A stretch of DNA of 64,000 nt from Prochilodus magdalenae. Lineage: Eukaryota > Chordata > Actinopteri > Characiformes > Prochilodontidae. Positions 50,158-63,062 of this stretch are shown in pieces; the first letter of the stretch is position 1; each line of letters opens with the position of its first letter. A program made the position numbers and the translations under genes. The notes beneath the pieces are model-generated. The model did no database searches. It had not been told where the DNA came from and worked only from the letters and a program-made list of their open reading frames with translations. Location of the stretch: assembly GCA_024036415.1 (NCBI GenBank), contig JAMWET010003073.1, forward strand, positions 67,001 through 131,000, given 5' to 3'.

Positions 50158-52370
50158 TTGTTTTGCAGGAAAGATCTAACCAGAAGCTACAGTGGTTTGA
50201 TATATGAGTGCTGTCCGTGCCTGACGAGATGAGAGAGCATTTGCTCTGACCACAATTTACAAAGTCAGTAATGTATTATTTCGGCAGCAAAGCAATGATA
50301 TTTTATATTCATTTAATCATATACTGCCCACCAAGTTGAAATACAGGTAATTCCCAATTGCCAAATCCATCATAGATAAGCCATAGGCTGATGCATTTAA
50401 TAAACAGAATTAAGGGCACCACATTTTCCTTAAAAACAGACAGAAAATAAGCAGTGATTCAGACTTTTGATCTAGAGTCATTAGCATATCTGTTCTTGGC
50501 CACTATTAGAAAAAATTCTTGAACTCAAAGCCACAGCAGCGGTTACCACAGACACAAAACTAATGATCTGAATGCTTACCAAACAGCATGTGAATGCGTG
50601 GGCCTGGACCTTGATTTATACCTATAGTCCAGACATGTTTTCATTCGATTTGTGAAAGCTCACTTTTTTATCCCGGACTGAATGAGTGGATGTAAATCAG
50701 CCCTGTTGATCTTATTGTATGGCAGCTTTCTGGCCCTGGTAGGACTTTCTGGAAAGACAGCAGAGTGGAGAAGAGAGCCAGAGAGCAGTACAGTCAAGGC
50801 TTTTTTGCCAATAAAATGACTTGACTGACTCGGTTGGTGGAGCTTTGTCACTCCTCTCTCTCCATTGCCATGGTTTGACGTTGTCCCTTCATTTTCCTTT
50901 CTACTCACTGTGCACATCAAAAAGAACAGAATGCACAACCATAGAGATTCAGTTTATAATGTCAGCTTATAAGCAGCACAACTAGAACACCCTACTGCGC
51001 CCTACAAAATAGATGAGCTGCATTATCGTCAGAAACCCTGAGCTGGTGTATGGGATTGTATATAAAGATTAATGACTAAAACTAAGCTTGTTACGTTATA
51101 CTGAGTTAACCATATAACATTCGAATCACATTCTAGGTGCTAATACAGCAGTTCTTTGATTTCAGCCTTCTAAAACCTTGCGTGCAGGAAGCGGATCGGA
51201 GAAAGTTCAAGCTCAGAGGTAAGAGAGAAAACAGAAACAAAAAAGCGTCAAAGGGAGGACAAATGAGGGACTTAATCCGCAATCTGCCTCATGCTCTCAT
51301 TAGCAGCGCTAATTGCTGGGAGTTAAGCTGGAGAGGTTAAGCGCTGTGATCTGGCGCACCAGAGCTTCCTCCAAACATAAACACATCCAGCCTGCGGTCA
51401 AAAGCACCTGCCCGCTCTTCTCTTCACTGCCCCTATTCGCCTTTGACTGAGCCTCGGCATAATAAACAAAAAGCGGGCGCCTGGCAGGACTGAGTGGAGT
51501 CACTGATTGAGCTGGAGCGGAGAAAGCGCTCTGCAGGAGATTTACGACGCACCGCCCATCTTAAAGCATGGAGGCCGTGATTGCATCCGTCCACAGCCCT
51601 CTCCCCACTCTCACAACAGCCCATTAACAGGGAAGTTAGACTGAGGCAGAAATATACATGCGCACGGGGAGTGATGAAGTGTCTGGGCCTACTGGAGTTA
51701 CACTCTGGAGCAGGAGCAAGAGCGCAGGTCTGTATTGAAAGAGCCGCTCCATACAAACAAAGCCCTTAGTTTTGATACAGTGCTGTTGCTGCTAAAGCAA
51801 TAATTCACAATTAATGCTGCCTGTTACAGTAATTGTTTGGGCTCAACCGGAAGTACAATTGTGCTAAAATACTGTGATGCACGATAGGCACCTTCTGCCA
51901 AGCAATGCTGGGAAGGGCAGGGCACAAGCTAACAGGGCTGAAATCCAACACAGGCATTCTAAGTAGTTAAACAAGGTCAAGTAGAATGTGCTCCTTGTAT
52001 CACACATATTCATCTAGCTATTTATCTGTCTATTCTAAGAGCAGTCAGACATATTTCTGTTTTGTTGATTTGTATCAATACAACGTGTAACTAATAATAT
52101 TGCTTTAATTTGAAGCAAGTAAACCACTCACGGGGAGAGTTTACCAGGACATGTCCCATATGGTAGGGTTAATTTTAATTGTGTTTTAATTAGGTTACTT
52201 AAACACTGAGAGAAACTAATTTTCTCCTCATGTAAACAACATTATTCACAGATTCATGAAAGACATACCATGTAAATAAAATATACAAACTCCAAAAAGA
52301 CATTTTATGAATGAAAAAAAATATTTCTGTAATTTGTCCTTTATTTAACTGACAAAAACTTTTTGTGTTT
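49500..52370. other. Intergenic, no gene; candidate conserved block at 51130-51780
   Basis: 50128-50153 is a (TTA)n tract. 51130-51780 is GC-balanced and repeat-free, with words such as CTCATTAGCAGCGCTAATTGCTGG that look like homeodomain-type binding sites. Nothing else was recognised. Confidence 0.4.
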
Positions 52371-53185
52371 TATAAATATATACTAATTGTGCCAGCAACA
52401 CACAAAAGGTGGGACAAGTTACACCATAAGCACAATAAGCAGGTTTGTTGGTAACAGGTGAGGGCATCATGACTTTGTTTAATATGACCATCCACCAAAG
52501 GCTCAGTCTCTGCTAGCGATGATGGCTTGTGGCTCACCACTTTGTGACATAATTGTCAAACATAAGATCTCAGTAATTTCAGGTCTTTCACATCTACCAT
52601 ACATAATATTGTGAAAAGATTCAGCAAATCTGGAGAAACTTCAGTACGGGTAGGGCAAGGCCAGAAACCACTGCTGAATGTGCGTGACCGTCATGCTACT
52701 GTGTTAACTATAGCCACATGGGCTTGGGAATAGTTGGGAAAACCATTGTCACATAACACAATCTGCTGCTGCATCAAGAAATGCAACTTCAAAAGTCTGT
52801 TATGTAAGGAGAAAGCCACACATCAGTTCTATGCAGAAACACCGCCAAGTTCTCTGGGCCTGAGCTCATCTCAGATGGTTTGAAAAACAATGTAAATGTA
52901 GGCTGTGGTCAGTTGAGTCCACTTTCCAGCTTGCTTTTGAGTAAAAAGGGAAAAGGGATCATCCTTACTTTTCTCAGAAAAAGGTGCAAAAGCCAAGCAT
53001 CTGTCATGTTATGGTGCATCAGTTTCCAGGGCAATTGTGACTGAGGTATGGGTGAAGATATTGTTGACACAGAGGTGTATGAAGTGTATAGTAAGATTTT
53101 AGAGAGAAATGTTTTGCCATCATGATGAAGTCTTTTAAGTTTGTGCTTAGCACCAAGACAACGGCACGTGCTACACCAGTGTGGC
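52370..53185 (+). mobile_element. Decayed Tc1-like transposon E
   Basis: Plus-strand words AAAAGATTCAGCAAATCTGGAGAAACTTCAGT, GGGCAAGGCCAGAAACCACTGCTGAATG, GCTGCTGCATCAAGAAATGCAACTT, CAGAAACACCGCCAAGTTCTCTGGGCC and CTGTGGTCAGTTGAGTCC follow the transposase of the same family type as element C (KRFRESGT, KGQGRKT, then LRRLHWA and LWSDES). Several indels and a truncated 3' part. Ends are approximate. Confidence 0.75.
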
Positions 53186-54648
53186 TTCATCAATACACAA
53201 CATACAATTACACTGAATTAATTGTGTATTGCATCTGTTCATCAGACTTAGTAGCTGTTACAACTAGCCTGCTACAATCAGCCTCAGTTATGGGGAAGGT
53301 TGTGACATTTATACTCATTCTGCTTTCAGCTAATTTTGTCACAGACAGTAAGTGCAGTAAACAAATGTCACATGTTCATTTGTTGCACATATGCACAAAA
53401 AGTTACAATTCTTATTCATTTTGCTTTCTAAATGATTTAGCATAGCAAGACCCAGATAATGAACATATGACTCAGATTATCCTCCTAAATACAATATCTA
53501 GTTGTTCATCATCTCCTCAAACAGATTTTAAATGTGCCCAATCTTTAATTTTAAAACAATGACTGAGATAATAATTACAAAAAAAGATCTGATAAAAATT
53601 ATTTAGTTGACAACTGACACTAAAACTAGTGGACCACCAGATTCGGTGATGCAACAGTGTTGCCCCAACCCCCTGCTATCAGGGAATATGTTTGTATCTC
53701 ACTTCCAACTAGTTGTTAAAGGTAACAGGGTTTTTTAACAGGGTTGCTCAGCAACATAATGGTTTTGATAACAGGGTGCATTAAAATTTTGTGAATATGG
53801 GTGGTCATAATTGTGGCTCAGCCAATCATATTTCAGATCTGTTTTATAAATTGGAGTAGAAGTCAATCACAGTTCACCAGAGCGGAAAATACGTGTCAAA
53901 AGCAGAGTTACGCAGCGAAGGCCTGAACTAGGACTGACTCTATTCATAGTAATGAACACCTGCAAGGCCCGTCACACCCTCATAAAAGCAAAGTCAGCCC
54001 AGGATATTGGAGGGTGAAAAGGACGGACACGAAGGGATACATTAGGTTCACCACATTTCTGCCTTTTAAAGTGCCTCACAGCTGCGAGGCAGTCCATGTT
54101 TCTGCATGATGACAAGGTTTAATGGCAAAGTTATGAGACAGTCAGAGTAAAAGTGACTAGCTGACTTGCAATGAACAAGACAGATGATGACCTCATAATC
54201 TCTTGCACCATTTCTTGGGCTGATAGATCTCTGGGCTCTATGGCCTTTTTTCATGGTTCTGTAATTAGGATATTGCAGCAAATCAAAGATAAATGTTAGT
54301 GTCATCGGTTCATTCTGAGTAATAGTCCATTTCATGGAGCATTTGCACAGGCAGCCATACAGGTGAGTCTGAGAATGTGAAATACTCAGGCATTCGTGAA
54401 GCTTTGATGGGCCAAACAAGCATGGACACACACACACATAGAGATACCACAGTGTGCCAAAGAAAACCACACTTAATATTCAGCAGACAAAAGCAGGCCT
54501 CTGAGCATCTCTGTGTTTATGAAGCATTATGTGATGGCTTTCACGGCTGTTGCATGCGCACATCGACTCATTCTAACATGAGCTGGGTTTTTTTCACATC
54601 TGGAGTGCACTGTCAGTACCTGAGGCTACAGCAGTTTAAGTAAACTGC
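53186..54648. other. Intergenic, nothing recognised
   Basis: AT-rich; no gene or repeat could be supported. Confidence 0.5.
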
Positions 54649-54653
54649 CTTTA

Positions 54654-55183
54654 TGTCACGCCTGTGGGTCAGCCTGCCTCCGCTGCACAGGCCGATGACG
54701 TCACACCCACTTGCTCAGGCCCCGCCAATCCCCGGTCTAGTTCACCTGACTATTGATTGCTGTCAGCTGAAAGCCTTGTTTATAATCTGCACACAAACAC
54801 ATAAGTTTCGTGAAGTTTTGCCAACTCTTAGCTGCTATTCCGAGCGTCTTCACCTACATTCTCCGAGTCTTTGGCTTTGGACCATTTTCGCATCTTGTGA
54901 TTTCTCTCTCTCGTTCCTTACCATTTTGGCTTGTCTGCTAGTTTCGATCTGATCTTTGGTTTCCGACCATGCTTCTGTTATCTTGAATTACGGCTCTGCT
55001 CTCCCACTTTGTTTTGTCTGCCTCTCTCTCTCTCTCGCCCTTCCGGATTTCAACCCTTGCTTCCCCCATCGTCTATGTCCTGGTATCACCCTCATACATT
55101 GCTGTACCGTTCTTTTCTGGTGTGTTAAAGACTCTTGGTACTTTGGATCAGCAAGCATCGCACGTAGTTCTTTGATCCTGACA
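54654..55183. mobile_element. Solo LTR (530 bp) with 5-bp target site duplication
   Basis: Starts TGTCACGCC and ends CCTGACA (TGTCA...TGACA termini). It is flanked on both sides by CTTTA (54649-54653 and 55184-55188), a perfect 5-bp duplication as left by LTR-retrotransposon integrases. A TATA-like TTTATAATC lies near 54778. No internal coding region remains, so it is probably the product of LTR-LTR recombination. The orientation is assumed from the TATA-like word and is not proven. Confidence 0.88.
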
Positions 55184-55188
55184 CTTTA

Positions 55189-58000
55189 ATTTATGACACT
55201 AATTCATTTTGCAATAACCGCCGTACAACAGCACCAAAAAACACAGGAAAAAAGAAGAGAGATTCACTGTCTTTCATTTACTTTCTTTTAGAGACTTTCT
55301 TTTGGTGCATTTATCATGAAATTTGCACACCATGTAAAGAGCAACAGTTGTTTTCTAATTCTGTCAATCTGGTGTTACTTCACTCTACTTTAATGAACAC
55401 CAAAACACTTGAAAGAGAGTTATGTCACCCAACCGCCAGCCACATTAGCATCATGCTAAATGACTGAGGCGGGGTTGGCCATTCTTTGCAAAGTCAATTA
55501 TGCTTTCCTGGGCACGCAGCCAGGCTGGCTGCGGCATCACTGAGGATGTTTTTAATATTAAAAATATTCCTGTTTTGGTCAGATATATATGGCTAGGCTA
55601 TATTGGTCGTGTAAACTCAAGTTGGTAACCAAAAACCGTAAGCTTGAGGTTTCAGTTCTCTGTGCAGACCTGCTCTATATCTTTATTTTTGCTTAAGTCT
55701 TTTTTTCTCCCCCACTTTCTAAAGAATAACAGCCATAACTTTCCTATCCATGTGCACCTAACATAAACACAAGCGCCTAAGCAGAGCCAGCACTTCAGAA
55801 GTGCTCATCGAAAGCTAAACAGAAGTGGCTGGGCAGAGTGATCATGAAGGACCCATGCAATAAAACAGAGGCAATAAAGTCAATTACTTCTGTACTAAAC
55901 TTTCTCTCAGCACTGTGAAAACATCATCAGATACGACCCAAAATGTTTGCTCTGTAACAATGAGCATCAGCGCTCGGTCCACTCGCAGACGTAAACCTGC
56001 AATTGTGGCTTTCGCGTGTGTGTGTATTTCAAGTTGCTTGGTGCCTGTGCTTTCTTTGGAGCAGAAGCCTCTCTGTCAAATGCAGATGTTAAAAAGAGAT
56101 TTATGAATATATGGATTTATGGAAAAGCCAATAATGGTTCTTTGTGACAGCATATATTAGAGAGAGCTTTTTCATTGTGTTTGTGTACTTAGGCATATGC
56201 TAGGCTTAGGTTAAAAAAGAAAAGATTCTTCGACCTACATTAAGAAGGAGTTTGACCAGATATGGCTGTAGATATGGCTGATCTTGCAAGCCACAACCTC
56301 AAATCATGTATTTGAGATAATCATATCATCATAAAATTGAATATTTCCAACCATTTCTGAGAGACTGATGTTCAAAATGTCATCTACATCTGTAATTTCT
56401 ACATTCTTCAGGGAAAAGGGCATTTCATCACATCAAAAATGTCATATCTTGACCAAGGTTTCCAAAATATCAGCCAACGATTGACATCATAACAACTCAA
56501 ATAGCACAGGCCAGCAAAACTAATGTTCTCGCTAAATGTTAAAACATGACTTGGCTGTACAGTAGACATTTAATTCTGCTTTAAAACTGGACTTATGTAC
56601 AAGCAGAGGCATATGTATTCTGGTTATAGGCCATGGTTAGAGATGAGGACAACATGGACATAAACAGACGTGCAAAAAAAGGCAAATTAAATAATGGACA
56701 ACAAAGGAAACTTATTTGCTTTACAATACAGCACATATTCCAGAGCAAAGTACAGTCTCAATTACAGTTCCAGTCCCCTCGATCCATAAGACGTTTTTGT
56801 GTATCTGTGTATGTGCATGCTGTCCTCATCTCTAATTGTCTATGGCCTTAATCCAGCCTGCATATGCCTCTGGTTCCCCAGTGGCCAAGTCCTACACCCA
56901 CACACTTCACCGTCCTGCTGATAGCTGCTGCTTCTACTATTTCAAAGCCACTCGACATGTTTGAGCTAAAACACAGATCTTTAACTCTCCTTCCTCTCTC
57001 TCTCTCCTGCTCCCTCACACTGTAATTATTATTTTGAAAGTGCGGTCTAGGGAGGCTGTCTGGGTTTGGCACCGTCCGTGGCAGTAACGTGTCAGGAGCT
57101 TTAATACAGTTTGACTTTTGTTTTATAATCTCTGCGGGCAGACATCACAGACCCGCTCTTTCTCTCCTTTCCTTGCCTTGGATGAACGTGTGCAGATGTG
57201 TGTATCTGACTACCATGTGCTGTAGTACTTGTCCTCCACCTTCACTGCTTCAGAGCTGCCTTTCTGGTCTTAGGTCAAGTCGAGCTCAAGACTACAGATT
57301 TTTGAGTAAAATTTCCCCACTGACAGCATAATTGAGTCTAGCAATAGGCTTGATCTGTGTCTAGAAAACTGCCCTCCCCCCCGGGATTAAACTGGACTAA
57401 GCCCAAGATTTGCATTAGCCATACCTTAGAGTATACATTATATATGTACAATTACCCACATACATGTACACATGAAAAGATGACCAGTAAAAATGTACAC
57501 TTGGTATATTGTATTGTTGTAACGTTTTAGGAGAAATGAAAAACATTGATTTCATGAAATGGAAAGTAATTCAGGATCATTTCTCTTCATCCATTTATTA
57601 TGAAATGTTTAAACAGTATAAATATATATATAAATTAAAGTATTTATATATTCATAATGTAAACAAATAAATTACAAAGTCTGGGCAAACATGGCCTGTC
57701 CATGTATAAAATGGATTATCACAGGACAATATTAGGAACCTCTACAACTCTGTGCCGAGACTTCTGGCATGTGTTGGCAAACATGGTGGCCTGGCATCAT
57801 ACTGAAAGAGACTATTTCTGTGTGTAGCTATATGTGTGTAGCTGTGTGTAGTCTAAATTTATCATCACTTATTGTTCCTGGATCATATCATCATAAGTTA
57901 GATTCCATTAAAGAAGAAGGCTTGTTTTTTCATTTTCAAGTTTTCAAATGATGAAATATGTAGTCCATCTGTTTCACCGCATGCTATTCTCAGTCTAGCA
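55189..58000. other. Intergenic, nothing recognised
   Basis: Several short open frames but none with recognisable content. 57600-57700 is AT-rich. No repeat unit could be supported. Confidence 0.5.
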
Positions 58001-58004
58001 GTTT

Positions 58005-58100
58005 CACTGCAGTGTCTGATCCACTCACACCAGCACAACACACACTAACATATCACCACAATGTCAGTTTCAACACTTCATGACAGTGGTATTCTCCAGC
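58005..58100 (+). repeat. Dispersed repeat family A, copy 4
   Basis: CAGTGTCTGATCCACTCACACCAGCACAACACACACTAACATATCACCAC is the reverse complement of the core shared by the copies at 19690-20040 and 23575-23715. Only about 95 bp is recognisable. Confidence 0.65.
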
Positions 58101-59064
58101 TGTAGCGTTTTTCGATACGATAACACGCCATGCCACACTGCACAAATTGGTCAGGAGTGTTTTAAAGAACATGCCAAAGAATTCATTGTGTTGCCCTGAC
58201 ATCCAAAAGTCCGGCCAATCATCTGTTGCAGATCTACCTAGTATTTTACAGGACCTAAAGCAACTTATGGTAACATCTTGGTGACTGACACAGCGTCTAT
58301 GCCTCAGTCAGTCATAGGGGATATTTGTATGACCCATGTACTAGCACTGAATAAAACGGTGTGTGTGTGAGTGTGAGATAAAGAAGAGAAGGCAAGAGAG
58401 AGAGGAGATAGAGGATGTGTAACAGTGATATCATGCTGTGGTACCATGGAAAAGCACTTAGTTGCATGAGACAGAGCTGGAGGTTCCTGTGATCACAAGC
58501 ACATTGACCAGCAGCAGCAGCATGATCAAAGCCGCCCCTTCATCCACTCACTCTGCAGCTACTTACATACATCCCCTTACTTACCCCTCTAACTGTCAGG
58601 CCTAAGGGGGGAATGCTTGCTGAGTGGTGCTTGCGTGTTTCATCACTAATGGAGGAACCCATAGGGTGGCCCTGCTGGATTCTGTATGGGTTATGGGTCT
58701 GTCTTCATGCAGCCTGCTCAGCTCAGCAACACTGCTGAGAGCTGAGGAGAAGGACCGAACTGCTGGATATCCCCATTCCACTAGACATGATAAACAGAGT
58801 ACAACTGGAAAGCTGTTTATGCTCATCAAAAATTTTAAACACTTTTAAAATATGTTTGGAGAATTTTTTTGACAACTGTCTACGCAAACACTGCAAAACT
58901 AAGAAAGAACTGGACAAAAGTACCACTTTGAGAACATTGCACCCACATTTAGCCTTTTACCTCGACTCCAATTTTTAGGCTACAAACTTACTTGAGTAGT
59001 GAAACCCCTGTTAATTAGTCTTCCCATTAAACAAGAGATGCAGATCTGGGAATTCGCTGACATA
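58101..59064. other. Intergenic, nothing recognised
   Basis: GA-rich patch near 58370-58420. No gene could be supported. Confidence 0.45.
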
Positions 59065-60261
59065 CAGTGCTGCTTGAAAGTTTGAAACTTCTAGAATTTT
59101 CCATATAAAACAATATAACCTAAAACATAATCAAAGCCCTTACATTGTTATAGAGAACCCAGTTAAACAAGTAAGACAAAACTTTTTATATTCAGTCATT
59201 TATTTACCTTTGACAGATTAACTTGTGTGTTTAGGATCATTGTCCTGCTGTATGATTCAGTTTTCAGAAAAATGTTCTGGCATTTTCCTGCACGTTTGCT
59301 GGTATAATTAGGAGTTCATTGTTTCATCAGTGATGACAAGCCACCCTGGCCCAAATGGAGCAAACCAGGTACTACCATCGCCATGCTTCACAGATGGGAT
59401 AAAGTTCCTATGCTGGAATAAGATGTTTTCTTTTCTCTAGACACAATGCTTCTCGTTTCAAGCAAAAAGTTGCATTTTGGTCTTATTTGTCCACAAAGCA
59501 TTTCTCCAAACAGCCTTCTGGCTTGTTCATGTGATCGTTAGGAAACTGCTCCAGTATTCTGTTGGGCAAGCAGTGGCTTCCCACAAACTATTGCTTTTTA
59601 GTGTTCTTCTGATGATGGACTTATGAACATAGACATTGTCACTGTGTCACTGTGAGGGAGGCCTTTAGTTGTTTAGAAGTTACCTGTGTTCTTTGGTGAT
59701 ACTGCAGACTATTACACGCCTTATTCCAAAAGTAATCATTGGTGGTCCGCTATTCCTAGGGAGGGTAACAATATCCCTTGTTTGTACACAGTCTGTCTGA
59801 CTGTTGGTTGGTGGAGTCTGAACTCTTTAGCAATGGGTTTGCAACCAATTCCAGCCTAAGGGGGAACAACATCTCATTTTCCGAGCTCCTCAGAAATCTT
59901 ATTTGTTTGTGCAATAATACACAACTTCTATAAATATGCGTAATGAAATCTGATTTTGATGGATCTCTGTTCTTTAAATACAACATGCACATTTACAGCA
60001 ATACAACAATTACAAACAAATACAACTATTCCGTCTTTAAATCAAATACTAATCATATATTACATACTTTTCCCATGGAATAGACAAATAATATTCAACC
60101 TCTTTCCCCAATAAACGAATGACCAAATATAATTAGTTTTTCTCATTTGTTTAATTGGGTTCTCTTGATCTACTTTTATGACTTATGAGGTATGTTATAT
60201 TTTATATTTCTACAGAAATATAGCCAATTCCAAAGGGCTCACACATTTTTTAGCTCCACTG
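59065..60261 (-). mobile_element. Tc1-like transposon, minus orientation, truncated, 1197 bp
   Basis: Flanked by TA at 59063-59064 and 60262-60263. The left end is CAGTGCTGCTTGAAAGTTTG. The right end, inverted, is CAGTGGAGCTAAAAAATGTG, and the two ends share further sequence inside (GAATTTTCCATAT / GAATTGGC..TAT, GAGAACCCA.TTAAACAA). Plus-strand words such as ATCATTGTCCTGCTGTATGA, CCACCCTGGCCCAAATG and CATGCTTCACAGATGGGATAA are the reverse complement of the transposase of a common vertebrate Tc1 family, and 59756-59992 minus holds its helix-turn-helix end. Broken by deletions and stops. Confidence 0.85.
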
Positions 60262-60457
60262 TAGAGTATTATGGTAATTCAAGATGTCTGTGCTGTCACC
60301 CAGCTGCTCTCACATGCTCACTCTTCTTTCTTAAGGGGGAGTGAAGGAGCACTGACATCTCAGGGAACCTTCATGCATTTGCTACCTTCTGTCTCCCTTT
60401 AAGTTGCGCTGGAAAAGCCAGGCTTGCCACATCCACTACTGCACACTATTAATACTA

Positions 60458-61793
60458 CAAACCGGATTCCAAAAAGGTTGGGACACTAAACAAATTGTGA
60501 ATAAAAACTGAATGCAATGATGTGGAGGTGCCAACATCTAATATTTTATTCAGAATAGAACACAAATCACAGATCAAAAGTTTAAACTGAGAGAATGTAT
60601 CATTTTAAAGGAAAAATATGTTGTTTTAAAATTTCATGGCGTCAACAAATCTCAAAAAAGTTGGGACAAGTAGCAATAAGTGGATGGAAAAAGGAAATTA
60701 ACGAACAGCTGGAAGACCAATTAACACTAATTAGGTCAATTGACAACATGATTGGGTATAAAAAGAGCTTCTCAGAGTGTCAGTGTCTCTCTGAAGCCAA
60801 GATGGTAAGAGGATCACCAGTTCCACCATTGTTGCGCAGAAAGATAGTGCAGCAATACCAGAATGGTGTTACCCAGCGTAAAATAGCAAAGACTTTTAAG
60901 TTATCATCATCAACCGTGCACAACATCATCAAAAGATTCAGAGAATCTGGAACAATCGCTGTGCGTAAGGGTCAAGGCCGTAAAACTCTACTGGATGCTC
61001 GTGATCTCCGGGCCCTTAAACGTCACTGCACCTCAAACAGGAAAGCCACTGTCAAGGAAATAACAGAATGGGCTCAGGAATACTTCCAGAAAGCATTGTC
61101 AGTGAACACAATCCACGTGCCATCCGCCATTGCCAGCTGAAACTCTACAGTGCAAAAAGGAAGCCATTTCTAAGCAAGCTCCACAAGCTCAGACGTTTGC
61201 ACTGGGCCAGGGGTCTTTTAAAATGGATTGTGGCAAAATGGAAGACTGTTCTGTGGTCAGATGAGTCACGATTTGAAGTTCTTTATGGAACACTGGGACG
61301 CCATGTCATCCGGACCAGAGAGGACAAGGATAACCCAAGTTGTTATCAACGCTCCGTTCAGAAGCCTGCATCACTGATGGTATGGGGTTGCATGAGTGCT
61401 TGTGGCATGGGCAGCTTGCATGTCTGGAAAGGCACCATTAATGCAGAGAACTGTGTTCAGGTTCTAGAACAACATATGCTCCCATCTAGACGTCATCTCT
61501 TTCAGGTTAGAACCTACATTTTTCAACAAGATAATGCCAAGTAAGAAGAAGGGGGGATGCCACACAGTGGTAAAAATGGCCTTGTCCCAACTTTTTTGGG
61601 ATTTGTTGACGGCATGAAATTTTGAAACAACATATTTTTCCCTTAAAATGATACATTCTCTCAGTTTAAACTTTTGATCTGTGATTTGTGTTCTATTCTG
61701 AATAAAATATTAGATGTTGGCACCTCCACATTATTGCATTTAGTTTTTATTCACAATTTGTTTAGTGTCCCAACTTTTTTGGAATCCGGTTTG
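60458..61793 (+). mobile_element. Tc1-like transposon C with ~205-bp inverted repeats, 1336 bp, 3' part of transposase deleted
   Basis: Flanked by TA on each side. The ends read CAAACCGGATTCCAAAAAGG (left) and the inverse of CAAACCGGATTCCAAAAAAG (right). The inverted repeats run ~205 bp (60458-60668 and 61583-61793) with few differences, including CAAATTGTGAATAAAAACT and ACACAAATCACAGATCAAAA. The high similarity of the ends suggests a fairly young insertion. Confidence 0.95.
60802..61544 (+). pseudogene. Truncated, frameshifted Tc1 (DD34E-type) transposase of element C
   Basis: The start at 60802 gives MVRGSPVPPLLRRKIVQQYQ, with the helix-turn-helix GVTQRKIAKTFKLSSSTVHN. A frame change near 61095-61110 leads into the second part (HCQLKLYSAKRKPFLSKLHK). 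The first catalytic Asp is in LWSDESRFEV and the second in FQQDNAK, immediately followed by a stop. The C-terminal segment with the catalytic Glu is missing, and the sequence jumps into the right inverted repeat. Confidence 0.9.
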
Positions 61794-62016
61794 TATATAC
61801 TGTTCAGTCACTCATCACAGAAGTAACTGTACGTGTCTTTGCCAATCTGAACAATGGTCAATTCGGTGCAATCCAATGCTACAAGACCCAGGTGATCATG
61901 GACTTGTCCACCTGCATTTTATCAATGTTAATATATGAGAAGCGCTCAGTGTATTATGAGGCAGGTGAAGCAACAAATATGTCTACAAATAAATAATCAA
62001 GCAGCTTTATCATCAG
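61794..62016. other. Boundary between element C and LINE
   Basis: Short stretch without a clear feature; the 5' edge of the LINE may lie here. Confidence 0.3.
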
Positions 62017-63007
62017 GTGACATGCAGGTGGGGCTTTCTGCAATATGTGTGGCTAGGATCCTGCCAAGGAACTGTGCTCTCCCTTTTTCTCTTCACCCTG
62101 TACATCACACACTTCCAGTACAGCTCAGACCTCTGCCACCTTCAGAAATTTTCTGTGGTGGTCGGGTGCATCAATGATGGGCAGGATGGAGAATATAGAG
62201 ACCTTGTGAACTACTTTGTGGAGTGGAGTGCAAGAAACCATCTGTTCCTCAATGTGACCAAGACCAAGGAGATGGTGGTGGACATTAGGAGGAAGAGGTC
62301 CACGATCAGCCCAATCATCATCATGGGTCAGAATGTTTAGCTGGTAAATACCTGCAAATACCTGGGTGTCCTGCTCGACAACAAACTGGACTGGTAGGCT
62401 AGCACTGAGGCTATGTACAAGAAGGGGATGAGCAGATTCTACTTTTTGAGAAGGCTTAGGTCTCAATGTATCAATGTATGCTGCAAGAAGTCTTCTACCA
62501 GTCTGTTGTTGTGGGGGCTGTCTTCTTTGTGACACTTTGCTGGAGAGGCCGCATCAGAGGAGCGGATGCTAAAATATTCAACAAGCTGGTGGTCTGGAAG
62601 GCTGGTCCAGTTCTGGGCTGCCCTCTGGATGGTTTCGAGCTGATGGTCAAAAGGAGGTCACTTAACAAACTCATACAGCTCCACTGTAGCAAAGGGTACA
62701 GGAGATCGTTTGTACCAACAGTGATCACACTGTACAACACCTCTTCACTGTGTTGGGACATTATTGGACACTGAACAGTTCAGGCTAACTGAACACCAGC
62801 TGAATGTTACACATTACAGTTTTCCATAATCATATCACTGTGCACTGCCTCCTTGTCTGTGCTTTATAAGATTGCACATTTGTTTATAATACGTTATCTG
62901 TACTGTTCTGTACAGTGTACAGTGTTACTGTCACCTGGCTTTCTGACTGGATGGTTTTAGATGACTTGTGAATGTGGAAATACACAGCTGCACTGTTCTC
63001 CTGTATA

Positions 63008-63061
<54 letters not shown>

Positions 63062-63062
63062 A
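62017..63062 (+). mobile_element. 5'-truncated LINE (non-LTR retrotransposon), reverse transcriptase C-terminal remnant and 3' tail
   Basis: Encodes in broken frames QGTVLSLFLFTLYITHFQY, then CHLQKFSVVVGCI, NHLFLNVTKTKEMVVDIRRK, CKYLGVLLDNKLDW and MSRFYFLRRLRSQ, with stops at 62338-62340 and 62396-62398. This is the order of the reverse-transcriptase C-terminal half and following region of a Rex1/L2-type LINE (clade uncertain). In the third conserved block the usual F.DD is read F-S-V-V-V, so the catalytic Asp pair is lost. The 3' UTR runs into (ATCT)n at 63008-63060, as LINE tails do. Confidence 0.85.
63008..63062. repeat. (ATCT)n microsatellite, LINE 3' tail
   Basis: About 13 ATCT units followed by TATATATATC, directly following the LINE 3' UTR. 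Confidence 0.96.

Noticed and set aside
54066..54470. 134-codon minus-strand frame
   Set aside because: No recognisable domain, ordinary AT-rich sequence, no splice context; likely chance.
54653..55189. Several plus-strand frames
   Set aside because: They fall inside the solo LTR and carry no recognised domain.
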